Of a stretch of DNA of 15,629 nt, positions 1 through 5,474 are shown one piece after another. How positions within the stretch are numbered: the first letter of the stretch is position 1; every line of letters starts with the position of its first letter. The DNA comes from an uncultured Christensenella sp. (GTDB lineage: Bacteria > Bacillota > Clostridia > Christensenellales > UBA3700). The notes beneath the pieces were generated by a model. That model saw nothing but the letters and a program-made list of their open reading frames with translations. It did no database searches and had not been told where the DNA came from. The stretch is from NCBI GenBank assembly GCA_910576875.1, contig CAJTKI010000039.1:1-15629 (forward strand), written 5' to 3'. The position numbers and the translations under genes are program-made.

Positions 1-139
1 CCGATAGCACCAGTGTCACCCCGGCCGCGCCGGCGGTCACATAGGTCCACACCGAAATGCCGGGCTTAAGCGTAGCTACCACGTTTTTCGGCCCCATATA
101 TTCCAGCGCACCGCCCTTGACGATCTCGCCGATGATCAC
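1..139. other. Unassigned sequence past the sigK break, candidate end of a sigK-intervening element
   Basis: On the minus strand this continues the sigK frame for 46 codons without a stop but has no sigma-factor similarity that I recognise. Its codon choice looks different (CTA, CTT, GGG and ACA codons, uncommon in the adjoining sigK part), though the sample is small. The predicted peptide ends in a hydrophobic, possibly membrane-spanning stretch. I cannot identify a recombinase here; one might lie beyond the window. A misassembled or contig-end junction is the main alternative. Confidence 0.4.
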
Positions 140-556
140 GTTGCCGTCTTTGTCATAGCTGACCGTCTCGTAAAGCGACTTGTTGTTGCGGAATTTTTTG
201 TTGGCGCGCAGCGTCATCAAAATTTCGTTCTCGATACAACGCGCGGCATACGTCGCGAGTTGCGTGCCCTTGCCCGCCGAAAACGTATTGATCGCTTTGA
301 CCAAACCGATCGAACCGACGCTGATCAGTTCGTCCGGATCGTTGTAATTGCCGTATTTTTTGACGATATGCACGACCAGACGCATATTGTGTCGGATCAG
401 TTTGTCGCGCGCCTGCATGTCTCCCGCCCACATCTGCTGCAACAGCTTTGTCTCCTGCTCGCTGTCCAACGGCTGCGGAAAAGCATTCTTATTCGCCACA
501 TACGAAGAAAAAAACAAGACGTTGCCGAGCAACGCAAACAAACCGGTCAAAAACAT
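1..556 (-). CDS. sigK: Pro-sigma-K, N-terminal part only; interrupted or chimeric after residue 139
   Basis: Late mother-cell sporulation sigma factor. The ATG at 556 follows an AAGGGGG ribosome site at 563-569. Residues 1-30 form a hydrophobic pro-sequence ending in NAFPQPL, a hallmark of pro-sigma-K, which is normally removed by the SpoIVFB protease. Residues 50-125 hold sigma region 2 (DELISVGSIGLVKAIN, then LATYAARCIENEILM). Homology runs to DKDGN at 135-139. Regions 3 and 4 should follow, but the frame instead reads GEIVKGG and LEYMGPKNVV, then a hydrophobic stretch at about 167-185, with no stop before the window edge. Neither other frame on this strand restores a sigma region 3, so a simple frameshift does not explain it. 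The break matches the skin insertion point known in Bacillus subtilis sigK. The gene lies downstream of nrdR and its terminator, so it should have its own promoter. Identity of the N-terminal part is confident; the tail is unrecognised. Confidence 0.88.
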   Translation of the reverse strand, partial: MFLTGLFALLGNVLFFSSYVANKNAFPQPLDSEQETKLLQQMWAGDMQARDKLIRHNMRLVVHIVKKYGNYNDPDELISVGSIGLVKAINTFSAGKGTQLATYAARCIENEILMTLRANKKFRNNKSLYETVSYDKDGNVIIGEIVKGGALEYMGPKNVVATLKPGISVWTYVTAGAAGVTLVLS

Positions 557-584
557 AAAGGTCCCCCTTCGGATGATGTTATTC

Positions 585-610
585 TATCCTATGCGGGATT
601 TGTCGAATTT
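585..610 (-). promoter_or_regulatory. Candidate sigma-E/sigma-K-type promoter of sigK with a Spo0A-type box
   Basis: The minus strand reads CATAGGATA at 593-585, a full match to the sigma-K -10 pattern CATAnnnTA and 6 of 8 to the sigma-E -10 CATACAMT. A transcript would start near 578, a suitable distance from the ribosome site at 563-569. I see no good -35 element. A perfect 0A box, TGTCGAA on the plus strand at 601-607, extended as TTTGTCGAATTT, lies just upstream. The sequence matches are real; function is inferred. Confidence 0.4.
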
Positions 611-626
611 AGGCGCAATTTGCAAG

Positions 627-653
627 AAAAAACGCCGCCCGAAATCGGGCGGC
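627..653 (-). terminator. Rho-independent terminator after nrdR
   Basis: An 8-bp GC-only stem (GCCGCCCG at 634-641 with CGGGCGGC at 646-653) closes a 4-nt loop. On the minus strand it is followed by six T (627-632). It lies 19 bases past the nrdR stop and separates nrdR from sigK. Confidence 0.9.
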
Positions 654-671
654 GGCATAATCCGTCCGCGA

Positions 672-1136
672 TCAATCGTCGTTGCGCTGCCGCACGATCT
701 CGTTGATCTCGCTCAACCAGCTGTCGATATCTTTGAACTCGCGATACACCGCGGCAAAACGCACATACGCGACGTCGTCGATCTTCTTCAATCCGTCCAT
801 GACGTACTGTCCGATCTGACTGGAAGTAATCTCTTGATCGAGCTGATTGGCGACCTTGCGCTCGATCTCGTCCGCCAATTTGTCGATCTCCGCCATCGGG
901 ACGGGACGCTTCTCGCACGCTTTGACGATGCCTTGGCGAAGTTTGTCCTTGGAAAAAATCTGGCGGTATCCGGACTTCTTGACGACCATGACGGGCGTCG
1001 TCTCGATCGTCTCGTAGGTCGTAAACCGTTTGCCGCACTGCGTGCATTCCCTGCGCCGACGAATGGAAGTGCCGTCCTCGTTCAGACGACTGTCCACTAC
1101 TTTGCTTTCCGTACAACCGCAACTCATGCACTTCAT
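672..1136 (-). CDS. nrdR: Transcriptional repressor NrdR
   Basis: Zinc-finger and ATP-cone repressor that senses ATP/dATP and turns down ribonucleotide reductase genes. The 154-residue protein has the usual family length. The N-terminal zinc ribbon shows C3, C6, C31 and C34 (MKCMSC, then ECTQC), followed by the typical RFTTYE segment and an ATP-cone from about residue 46 to 136. The ATG at 1136 is preceded by GGGGAG at 1145-1150. It has its own sigma-A-like promoter upstream and a strong terminator downstream, so it looks monocistronic. No ribonucleotide reductase gene lies in the window, and I see no NrdR-box pair in front of its own promoter. Position next to ylmC and the sporulation sigma genes is, from memory, common in Clostridia. 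Nothing odd in the protein. Confidence 0.97.
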   Translation of the reverse strand: MKCMSCGCTESKVVDSRLNEDGTSIRRRRECTQCGKRFTTYETIETTPVMVVKKSGYRQIFSKDKLRQGIVKACEKRPVPMAEIDKLADEIERKVANQLDQEITSSQIGQYVMDGLKKIDDVAYVRFAAVYREFKDIDSWLSEINEIVRQRNDD

Positions 1137-1169
1137 GATAGTTCTCCCCGATCAGGTTTTATCAAGGAT

Positions 1170-1198
1170 ATCGTATCACATTCGTATCGTTTTGTCCA
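1170..1198 (-). promoter_or_regulatory. Sigma-A promoter of nrdR, extended -10 type
   Basis: The minus strand shows TGGACA at 1198-1193 (5 of 6 to TTGACA), a 17-bp spacer and TACGAT at 1175-1170 (4 of 6 to TATAAT). TG sits one base before the -10, giving an extended -10. Transcription would start near 1163, leaving a leader of about 27 nt that contains the nrdR ribosome site. Confidence 0.6.
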
Positions 1199-1273
1199 GC
1201 GCTATTTTGACGCAATCGACAAGCAAATCGATTACAAATCCCAATCGATCGGAATCAGCCGACGCATCTGCGC

Positions 1274-1537
1274 TCAACACACGTCCCGCGGTACGATTTC
1301 GCCGTTCAATTCCACCAAAATCGCGTCTTCGCCGATCTTGACGACGCATTTCCAAGGTACGAAAATGCTCTCCGCTCCGGTGATGTTCTTAAAAAACTTC
1401 CGATCGCCCGGCACGACGAATCCGACGACGTGTCCGGACGTCGTAAAACTGATATCCAACATGCGTCCGAGCTTTTTGCCGTCGACGATATTGATGACTT
1501 CTTTTTCTTTGAGTTCGCAAAACGTGAGTTCCGACAT
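1274..1537 (-). CDS. ylmC: YlmC/YmxH-family sporulation protein (PRC-barrel domain)
   Basis: An 87-residue single-domain PRC-barrel protein. The ATG at 1537 is chosen because AAGGGGG at 1544-1550 sits at good spacing and the product then starts MSELTFCELKEKEVINI, the usual opening of the family. Characteristic parts are the DGKKLGRMLDISF strand (about 19-31), the LVVPG-like turn FVVPGDRKFFK (about 40-50) and the IFVPWKCVVKIGEDAILVE end, where the PW and KIG-D-ILV pattern is typical. The family is annotated as sporulation-associated; its molecular role is not established to my knowledge. In Bacillus subtilis ylmC also lies just past sigG, so synteny supports the name. Here a terminator separates it from sigG and a sigma-E-type promoter precedes it, which suggests mother-cell expression. 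Confidence 0.9.
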   Translation of the reverse strand: MSELTFCELKEKEVINIVDGKKLGRMLDISFTTSGHVVGFVVPGDRKFFKNITGAESIFVPWKCVVKIGEDAILVELNGEIVPRDVC

Positions 1538-1561
1538 AACGATCCCCCTTGAATACGCTCT

Positions 1562-1590
1562 ATCGTATGCGACGGATCGACCGAATATGC
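1562..1590 (-). promoter_or_regulatory. Sigma-E-type promoter of ylmC
   Basis: The minus strand reads GCATATT at 1590-1584, a full match to the Bacillus sigma-E -35 consensus KMATATT. After a 14-bp spacer comes CATACGAT at 1569-1562, 7 of 8 to the -10 CATACAMT. The spacing is the canonical 14-15. The start point would be near 1555, just ahead of the ylmC ribosome site. The -35 begins right after the T-run of the sigG terminator, so ylmC seems to be separately switched on. Confidence 0.7.
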
Positions 1591-1591
1591 G

Positions 1592-1617
1592 AAAAGACGC
1601 CGCGATTTGCGACGTCT
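1592..1617 (-). terminator. Rho-independent terminator after sigG
   Basis: A 9-bp stem with one G-T pair (1595-1603 with 1609-1617) and a 5-nt loop is followed on the minus strand by a short T-run (1592-1595). It lies about 20 bases past the sigG stop. The T-run is short, so termination may be partial. Confidence 0.65.
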
Positions 1618-1637
1618 GTTCGGAATGATTTGCAAAA

Positions 1638-2402
1638 TCAGAGCGATTCCCGCAGTTTGCCGATCGCGTTCTTTTCCAATCGACTGACCTGCGCCTGCGA
1701 AATGCCGATCGCACGAGAAATTTCGGTCTGCGTCTTGCCGACGTAATAGCGCAAGTGCAAGACTTCGCGCTCCTTGTCCGGCAGCGTTGCAACCGCCTGC
1801 GTCAGCGCGATTTTGTCCGACCAGTGCTCTTCGCTCTGGCGCGGATCGCCCAACTGCTCCATCAACATCAGACTGTCTTCGCCGTCTTTGTAGACGCTCT
1901 CTTGCAGACTGATCGTTTCGCTGACCGCTTCGAGCGCCATCGCGACTTCGCGGATCGGAATGTCGATTTCCTGCGCCACTTCCATAACGGACGGCGCGTG
2001 ATCGCTGCCCGTCTCCATGATCTCTTTTGCCCGCAACGCTTTGTATGCGATGTCGCGCAAATTGCGACTGACTTTGATGCCGGTGGATTCTTTGACGAAT
2101 CTGCGGATTTCGCCTTGAATCATCGGCACCGCATACGTGGAGAATCTGACGTTGTATTTCGGATCGAATCCGTCGATCGCTTTGAGCAACCCGATCATGC
2201 CCACTTGAAACAAGTCGTCGCTGTTGCCCTTGTTGCGAAATCGTTGAACGATGGACAGCACCAAACGCACGTTGGCGAATACGAACGTATCTTTCGCTTG
2301 CTTGTCTCCCTGACGGATCTTGTCCAGCAGGTCGTTACTCTGTTGTGCATTCAAACGCGGCAAGGACTGCGTGTCCAGCCCGTTGATTACTACCTTGTGC
2401 AT
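1638..2402 (-). CDS. sigG: RNA polymerase sporulation sigma factor SigG (late forespore)
   Basis: Directs RNA polymerase to late forespore genes. The 254-residue product opens MHKVVINGLDTQSLPRL, matching the sigma-G-specific start (KVEICGVDTSKLPVL in Bacillus subtilis). Region 2 has VRLVLSIVQRF and DDLFQVGMIGLLKAIDGFD followed by FSTYAVPMIQGEIRRF; region 3 has KVSRNLRDIAYKAL; region 4 ends with the helix-turn-helix TQTEISRAIGISQAQVSRLEK. Start choice: a GTG at 2408 is in frame, but the Shine-Dalgarno GGGAGGTG (2413-2406) overlaps it and is placed to serve the ATG at 2402. It follows sigE by 77 bp with no terminator between, so read-through from spoIIGA-sigE is likely, as in Bacillus. I found no clear sigma-F or sigma-G promoter in the gap. 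Confidence 0.97.
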   Translation of the reverse strand: MHKVVINGLDTQSLPRLNAQQSNDLLDKIRQGDKQAKDTFVFANVRLVLSIVQRFRNKGNSDDLFQVGMIGLLKAIDGFDPKYNVRFSTYAVPMIQGEIRRFVKESTGIKVSRNLRDIAYKALRAKEIMETGSDHAPSVMEVAQEIDIPIREVAMALEAVSETISLQESVYKDGEDSLMLMEQLGDPRQSEEHWSDKIALTQAVATLPDKEREVLHLRYYVGKTQTEISRAIGISQAQVSRLEKNAIGKLRESL

Positions 2403-2405
2403 AGT

Positions 2406-2413
2406 CACCTCCC
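2406..2413 (-). promoter_or_regulatory. Ribosome binding site deciding the sigG start
   Basis: GGGAGGTG on the minus strand ends inside the in-frame GTG at 2408 and leaves five bases between GGAGG and the ATG at 2402. This favours the ATG over the longer GTG reading. Confidence 0.8.
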
Positions 2414-2479
2414 GATATGTACCGATGAGGCTTCGTCGGCGGGGCTATGTATAAGGTAGTTTGGCTTGCGTAAGGAAAA

Positions 2480-3184
2480 TTATACCATTTTCGAAATTTC
2501 TTTTTTGAGACGGGACATGACCTTTTTTTCCAGACGCGATATGTAGGACTGGGATATGCCCATCAAATCGGCAATTTCTTTCTGCGTGCGCTTTTGCGTG
2601 CCGAGAATGCCGAAACGCATCTTGACGATCTGACGTTCGCGCGGCGCGAGTTTGTCAAACGACCGCAACAGAATGTCCTTCTCCACATCCGACTCCACGT
2701 CTTTGTAGATCATGTCGCTTTCCGTCCCGAGCACGTCGGAGAGCAACAAGACATTGCCTTCCCAATCCACGTTCAACGGCTCGTCCAACGACATGTCGTT
2801 GCGCGTGCGCACGACTTTGCGCAGGTGCATCAGAATTTCGTTTTCGATGCAGCGGCTGGCATACGTGGCGAGTTTGATTTGTTTGGAACCGTCAAACGAG
2901 TTGACCGCCTTGATCAATCCGATCGTGCCCACCGAAATCAAGTCTTCCATGTCCACGCCGGTATTTTCGAACTTCTTTGCGATGTAGACGACCAGTCGCA
3001 AATTGTGTTCGATCAACGTGCTGCGCGCTTGCTTGTCGTCCTGTCCGGAAAGACGCGAAATCCACTCCTTTTCCTGTTCAGGCGGCAAGGGCGTTGGCAA
3101 CGCCTGCGAACTGCCGATAAAGTCCACCGTGTTGTCCGATCGCTTGAATTTGCTCTTAATCCACTGCCAAATCTGTCGTAACAT
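2480..3184 (-). CDS. sigE: Pro-sigma-E, early mother-cell sporulation sigma factor
   Basis: Made as an inactive membrane-bound precursor and activated by SpoIIGA after asymmetric septation. The 234-residue product starts MLRQIWQWIKSKFKR, an amphipathic pro-sequence; processing should occur near DFIGSSQALPTPL at 21-33, the counterpart of YYIGGSEALPPPL in Bacillus subtilis. Region 2 shows EDLISVGTIGLIKAVNSF and LATYASRCIENEILMHLR; region 4 ends TQKEIADLMGISQSYISRLEK, and the protein finishes KMV as in Bacillus. The ATG at 3184 is preferred over an in-frame upstream ATG at 3205 because AGGAGGAG lies just ahead of 3184 and the pro-sequence then has normal length. The upstream spoIIGA stop codon is part of this ribosome site, so the two are probably translationally coupled. 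Confidence 0.98.
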   Translation of the reverse strand: MLRQIWQWIKSKFKRSDNTVDFIGSSQALPTPLPPEQEKEWISRLSGQDDKQARSTLIEHNLRLVVYIAKKFENTGVDMEDLISVGTIGLIKAVNSFDGSKQIKLATYASRCIENEILMHLRKVVRTRNDMSLDEPLNVDWEGNVLLLSDVLGTESDMIYKDVESDVEKDILLRSFDKLAPRERQIVKMRFGILGTQKRTQKEIADLMGISQSYISRLEKKVMSRLKKEISKMV

Positions 3185-3192
3185 ATCTCCTC

Positions 3193-3975
3193 CTACATGT
3201 CGCAATGCAGTAACGCTCCGTATGCGCGCAACGGTCTGTCGCTGATCGCCGCCGTCACGTCGTACAACGTGGTATCGGGGTCTTGTCCGTCAAATACGAC
3301 CGCATCGATGCGGACGAGCAAAAGACTTTTGCTGCCCGCGACGGTATCCACTTCGACTTTGCGTTTTATTTTATGTAACTGTTCAGGACAATATAACCGC
3401 TTCGCGACATTCTCGTCCAAGATCATGACGGGCATGTCCCGATAATACAGTTTGTTCCCGCTGTCGCGATAGCCTTTGCAAGCGACGCTGCGCTCGCCTG
3501 CGATCAAGCGCACCGCGCACGCATATCGTCGATCTCTCCGCAGACGAATCACAAGAGACACGCACCTGCGCGATAAAATAACGAGAACGAGCGCGCTGCC
3601 GCCCAAGATCGCCGGCAACAGATTGCTGTTCATCAGACGAAACTGTCCGATACCCGTCATCTCGGAAACGCCGTACAACACGCCGCCCAACAACATCGTC
3701 AATCCGAACAAAACGCCGAGCGCCGCAACAAATTGTTTGACTGCTCGATAGCGCGCCGTAACCGCCGTCATGATCGCCGCGCACGCAAATTTGAGCAACA
3801 CGCCCCACCATCCGCGCATCCACGGCAGCGCCAGCGCAAACGCCGCGCCGATCGCATCCGCCAAAATAATCCGCCACGCGCGCGACGGCAAACGCAACAC
3901 GCTCAGCGTCGCGTATAACAGACAGGCATTGACAACCAGATTGTTTAGAAGGACGGTCTCGACGTATACATCCAT
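3193..3975 (-). CDS. spoIIGA: Sigma-E processing peptidase SpoIIGA
   Basis: Membrane aspartic protease that cleaves pro-sigma-E in response to the forespore signal SpoIIR. The predicted 260-residue form begins MDVYVETVLLNNLVVN, as family members do, and has about five hydrophobic segments in residues 1-145, followed by a cytosolic protease domain. The active-site motif is KGYRDSGNKL with the catalytic aspartate at residue 171; PVMIL follows as expected. It is shorter than the 309-residue Bacillus protein. The start is uncertain: the ATG at 3975 has no good ribosome site, a GTG at 3981 is better placed behind GGGG, and the frame stays open to a GTG at 4059. It lies directly upstream of its substrate gene sigE (8-bp gap), downstream of ftsZ and its terminator. 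Confidence 0.93.
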   Translation of the reverse strand: MDVYVETVLLNNLVVNACLLYATLSVLRLPSRAWRIILADAIGAAFALALPWMRGWWGVLLKFACAAIMTAVTARYRAVKQFVAALGVLFGLTMLLGGVLYGVSEMTGIGQFRLMNSNLLPAILGGSALVLVILSRRCVSLVIRLRRDRRYACAVRLIAGERSVACKGYRDSGNKLYYRDMPVMILDENVAKRLYCPEQLHKIKRKVEVDTVAGSKSLLLVRIDAVVFDGQDPDTTLYDVTAAISDRPLRAYGALLHCDM

Positions 3976-4018
3976 ACGCACAGCATACCCCGTCGACGAC
4001 GCGCATGCTTTCCATCCG

Positions 4019-4025
4019 TGTCGAA
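4019..4025. promoter_or_regulatory. Perfect Spo0A box (0A box) upstream of spoIIGA
   Basis: TGTCGAA on the plus strand, the core 0A box. It lies 44-50 bp upstream of the spoIIGA ATG. The spoIIG operon is a direct Spo0A~P target in Bacillus subtilis, which raises the prior for this site. If transcription starts at the AT-rich core near 4114 the box lies in the leader; if a weak -10-like TATGCT at 3987-3982 is used, it sits at about -44 to -50, a classic activation position. Confidence 0.5.
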
Positions 4026-4091
4026 TACCAAGAAGAATTATGGAAAATTCGGGAATCACCGATTTGCGCTATGCTTAATACGCGCGCAATA

Positions 4092-4100
4092 TGTGTATAA
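4092..4100 (-). promoter_or_regulatory. Perfect DnaA box 1
   Basis: The minus strand reads TTATACACA, a full match to TTATNCACA. It lies just downstream of the predicted start point from the AT-rich promoter core of spoIIGA. Confidence 0.6.
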
Positions 4101-4114
4101 CTTTTTTATAAATT

Positions 4115-4150
4115 TATAATATTATAGCGAAATATGGAAAAATCGGTCGA
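4115..4150 (-). promoter_or_regulatory. AT-rich promoter core of spoIIGA-sigE-sigG
   Basis: The minus strand has a perfect TATAAT at 4126-4121 with TCGACC (4 of 6 to TTGACA) at 4150-4145 and an 18-bp spacer; the start would be near 4114. The weak -35 fits a promoter that needs an activator such as Spo0A~P. The surrounding 4097-4135 is almost pure A/T, with small palindromes (TTATAAATTTATAA at 4106-4119, ATAATATTAT at 4116-4125). A plus-strand TATAAT also occurs at 4115-4120. The leader would be about 140 nt. Confidence 0.5.
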
Positions 4151-4198
4151 GTTATCCACAAACATTCCACGAAAACGCCGCTTGTCGGGGATAACTCG
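4148..4198. repeat. 10-bp inverted repeat with a 31-nt spacer between ftsZ and spoIIGA
   Basis: CGAGTTATCC at 4148-4157 and its exact reverse complement GGATAACTCG at 4189-4198. Each arm covers the core of a DnaA box or DnaA-like site, so the repeat may be a pair of opposed protein sites rather than an RNA hairpin. Confidence 0.6.
4152..4160 (+). promoter_or_regulatory. Perfect DnaA box 2
   Basis: TTATCCACA, the strongest form of the DnaA box, on the plus strand. It abuts the upstream side of the putative -35 of spoIIGA. A related degenerate site, TTATCCCCG, lies on the minus strand at 4194-4186. Confidence 0.6.
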
Positions 4199-4222
4199 GA
4201 GCGCACAACGCGCGCCGCATCG

Positions 4223-4256
4223 AAAAGGATCGGAGCGGAATCTCTCCGCTCCGATC
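4223..4256 (-). terminator. Strong rho-independent terminator after ftsZ
   Basis: A perfect 12-bp stem (GATCGGAGCGGA at 4228-4239 with its complement at 4245-4256) and a 5-nt loop, followed on the minus strand by C and four T. It starts a few bases past the ftsZ stop and separates the division operon from spoIIGA. Confidence 0.9.
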
Positions 4257-4262
4257 GCAATA

Positions 4263-5459
4263 TCAGTTTTTGCGTTGCAATCTCCGGATAAAGGACGGCG
4301 TACGGTACTCTTCTTCCGTGTTGGGACGCGGCGATTGCGCGCCCTGCGCGGGAGCGGAAGCGTACGGATCCTTGCCGTAGGTCGGATAAACGGGCTGCGC
4401 GCCGGTCGACGGCTGCGCAACGGGATCGAACCCGCCGGTCATCCCGAACGTACCGAATTGATTGTTGTCGGATACGACGGACTTCAAAAACTCCGTGTTC
4501 TGCATCGCCTGCTGTTTGGTAAAATCAAATCCGGTCGCGATCAACGTCACGACGACTTCGTCGCCCAACGTCTCGTCGACGCCTGCGCCGAAGATAATAT
4601 TCGCATCGTCGGATACGGCTTCGCGCACCTTTTCGCATGCAAGCGAGACTTCGGACAGCGTGATTTTCATGCCGCCGACGATATTGAGGATCACGCCGCT
4701 CGCGCCGCCGATATTGGTCTCCAACAGCGGACTCATGACCGCTTCGCGCACGGCGTTGATCGTCTTGTCGGTACCGCTACCGCGTCCGATGCCCATATGC
4801 GCGAAACCTTTGTTTTTCATAATCGAACGCACGTCGGCAAAATCGAGATTGATCATGCTCGGAATCACGATCAAGTCGGAAATGCCGCGGATCGCATTGC
4901 GCAAAACGTCGTCGGCGTGCATAAACGCCTCGACCATCGGCGTATCCGCCGGCAACACGTCTTTGAGCTTCTCGTTGGGAATGACGACGAGCGTATCGAC
5001 ATACTCTTTGAGACGTTCGATGCCCATCTCGGCATTCTGCTCGCGCGGACGACCTTCAAACGAAAACGGCTTGGTTACCACGGCAACCGTAAGGATACCC
5101 TTTTCCTGTGCGATCTTCGCGATGATCGGCGCGGCTCCGGTACCGGTTCCGCCGCCCATGCCCGCGGTGATAAACAGCATGTCCACATCGTTGAGTACGT
5201 CGCGGATCTCGTCGATGGATTCTTCCGCGGCCTCTTTGCCGACGTTGGGATTCGCACCCGCTCCGAGCCCGTGCGTCAACTTGGCGCCGATCTGAATCTT
5301 CGTGGGCGCTTTGGACAAACGCAACGCTTGCAGGTCGGTGTTGACCGCAACGAATTCCGCGCTCGTAATGTTGGCGTCAATCATGCGATTGACCGCGTTG
5401 TTTCCGCCGCCGCCGACGCCGATGACTTTGATTCTTGCAGTTCCGCTCTCGATATCCAT
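4263..5459 (-). CDS. ftsZ: Cell division protein FtsZ
   Basis: Tubulin-like GTPase that forms the Z ring for vegetative and asymmetric division. The 398-residue product has the N-terminal nucleotide loop VGGGGNNAVNRM (about 15-26), the tubulin signature GGGTGTG at 102-108, and the T7 synergy loop NLDFAD at 204-209 carrying the catalytic aspartates. The core ends near residue 318, followed by a flexible linker rich in Gly, Pro and Gln and a conserved C-terminal peptide TPSFIRRLQRKN that docks FtsA and other anchors. The ATG at 5459 follows GGAGG with a 5-nt gap. It is 15 bp after ftsA and shares its transcript, which ends at the terminator just downstream. No anomalies. Confidence 0.99.
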   Translation of the reverse strand: MDIESGTARIKVIGVGGGGNNAVNRMIDANITSAEFVAVNTDLQALRLSKAPTKIQIGAKLTHGLGAGANPNVGKEAAEESIDEIRDVLNDVDMLFITAGMGGGTGTGAAPIIAKIAQEKGILTVAVVTKPFSFEGRPREQNAEMGIERLKEYVDTLVVIPNEKLKDVLPADTPMVEAFMHADDVLRNAIRGISDLIVIPSMINLDFADVRSIMKNKGFAHMGIGRGSGTDKTINAVREAVMSPLLETNIGGASGVILNIVGGMKITLSEVSLACEKVREAVSDDANIIFGAGVDETLGDEVVVTLIATGFDFTKQQAMQNTEFLKSVVSDNNQFGTFGMTGGFDPVAQPSTGAQPVYPTYGKDPYASAPAQGAQSPRPNTEEEYRTPSFIRRLQRKN

Positions 5460-5474
5460 AGTGTCCTCCGTACG

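Noticed and set aside
1..142. A simple frameshift as the cause of the sigK break
   Set aside because: On the minus strand one alternative frame stops almost at once (TGA just after the GN codons) and the other gives an Arg-rich peptide without sigma region 3 features.
1227..1249. Hairpin ATCGATT-N9-AATCGAT after ylmC as a terminator
   Set aside because: Only 7 bp, AT-rich, a 9-nt loop and no T-run; too weak to call.
1137..1273. NrdR boxes ahead of nrdR
   Set aside because: No paired ACACWATATATWGTGT-like sequences were seen.
2403..2479. A forespore promoter in front of sigG
   Set aside because: I looked for sigma-F, sigma-G and sigma-A patterns in the 77-bp gap and found no convincing -35/-10 pair; read-through from sigE is simpler.
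4106..4180. Small minus-strand ORF between ftsZ and spoIIGA (starts MFVDNSTDF)
   Set aside because: No ribosome site, lies over the AT-rich promoter core and DnaA boxes, and has no recognisable features.
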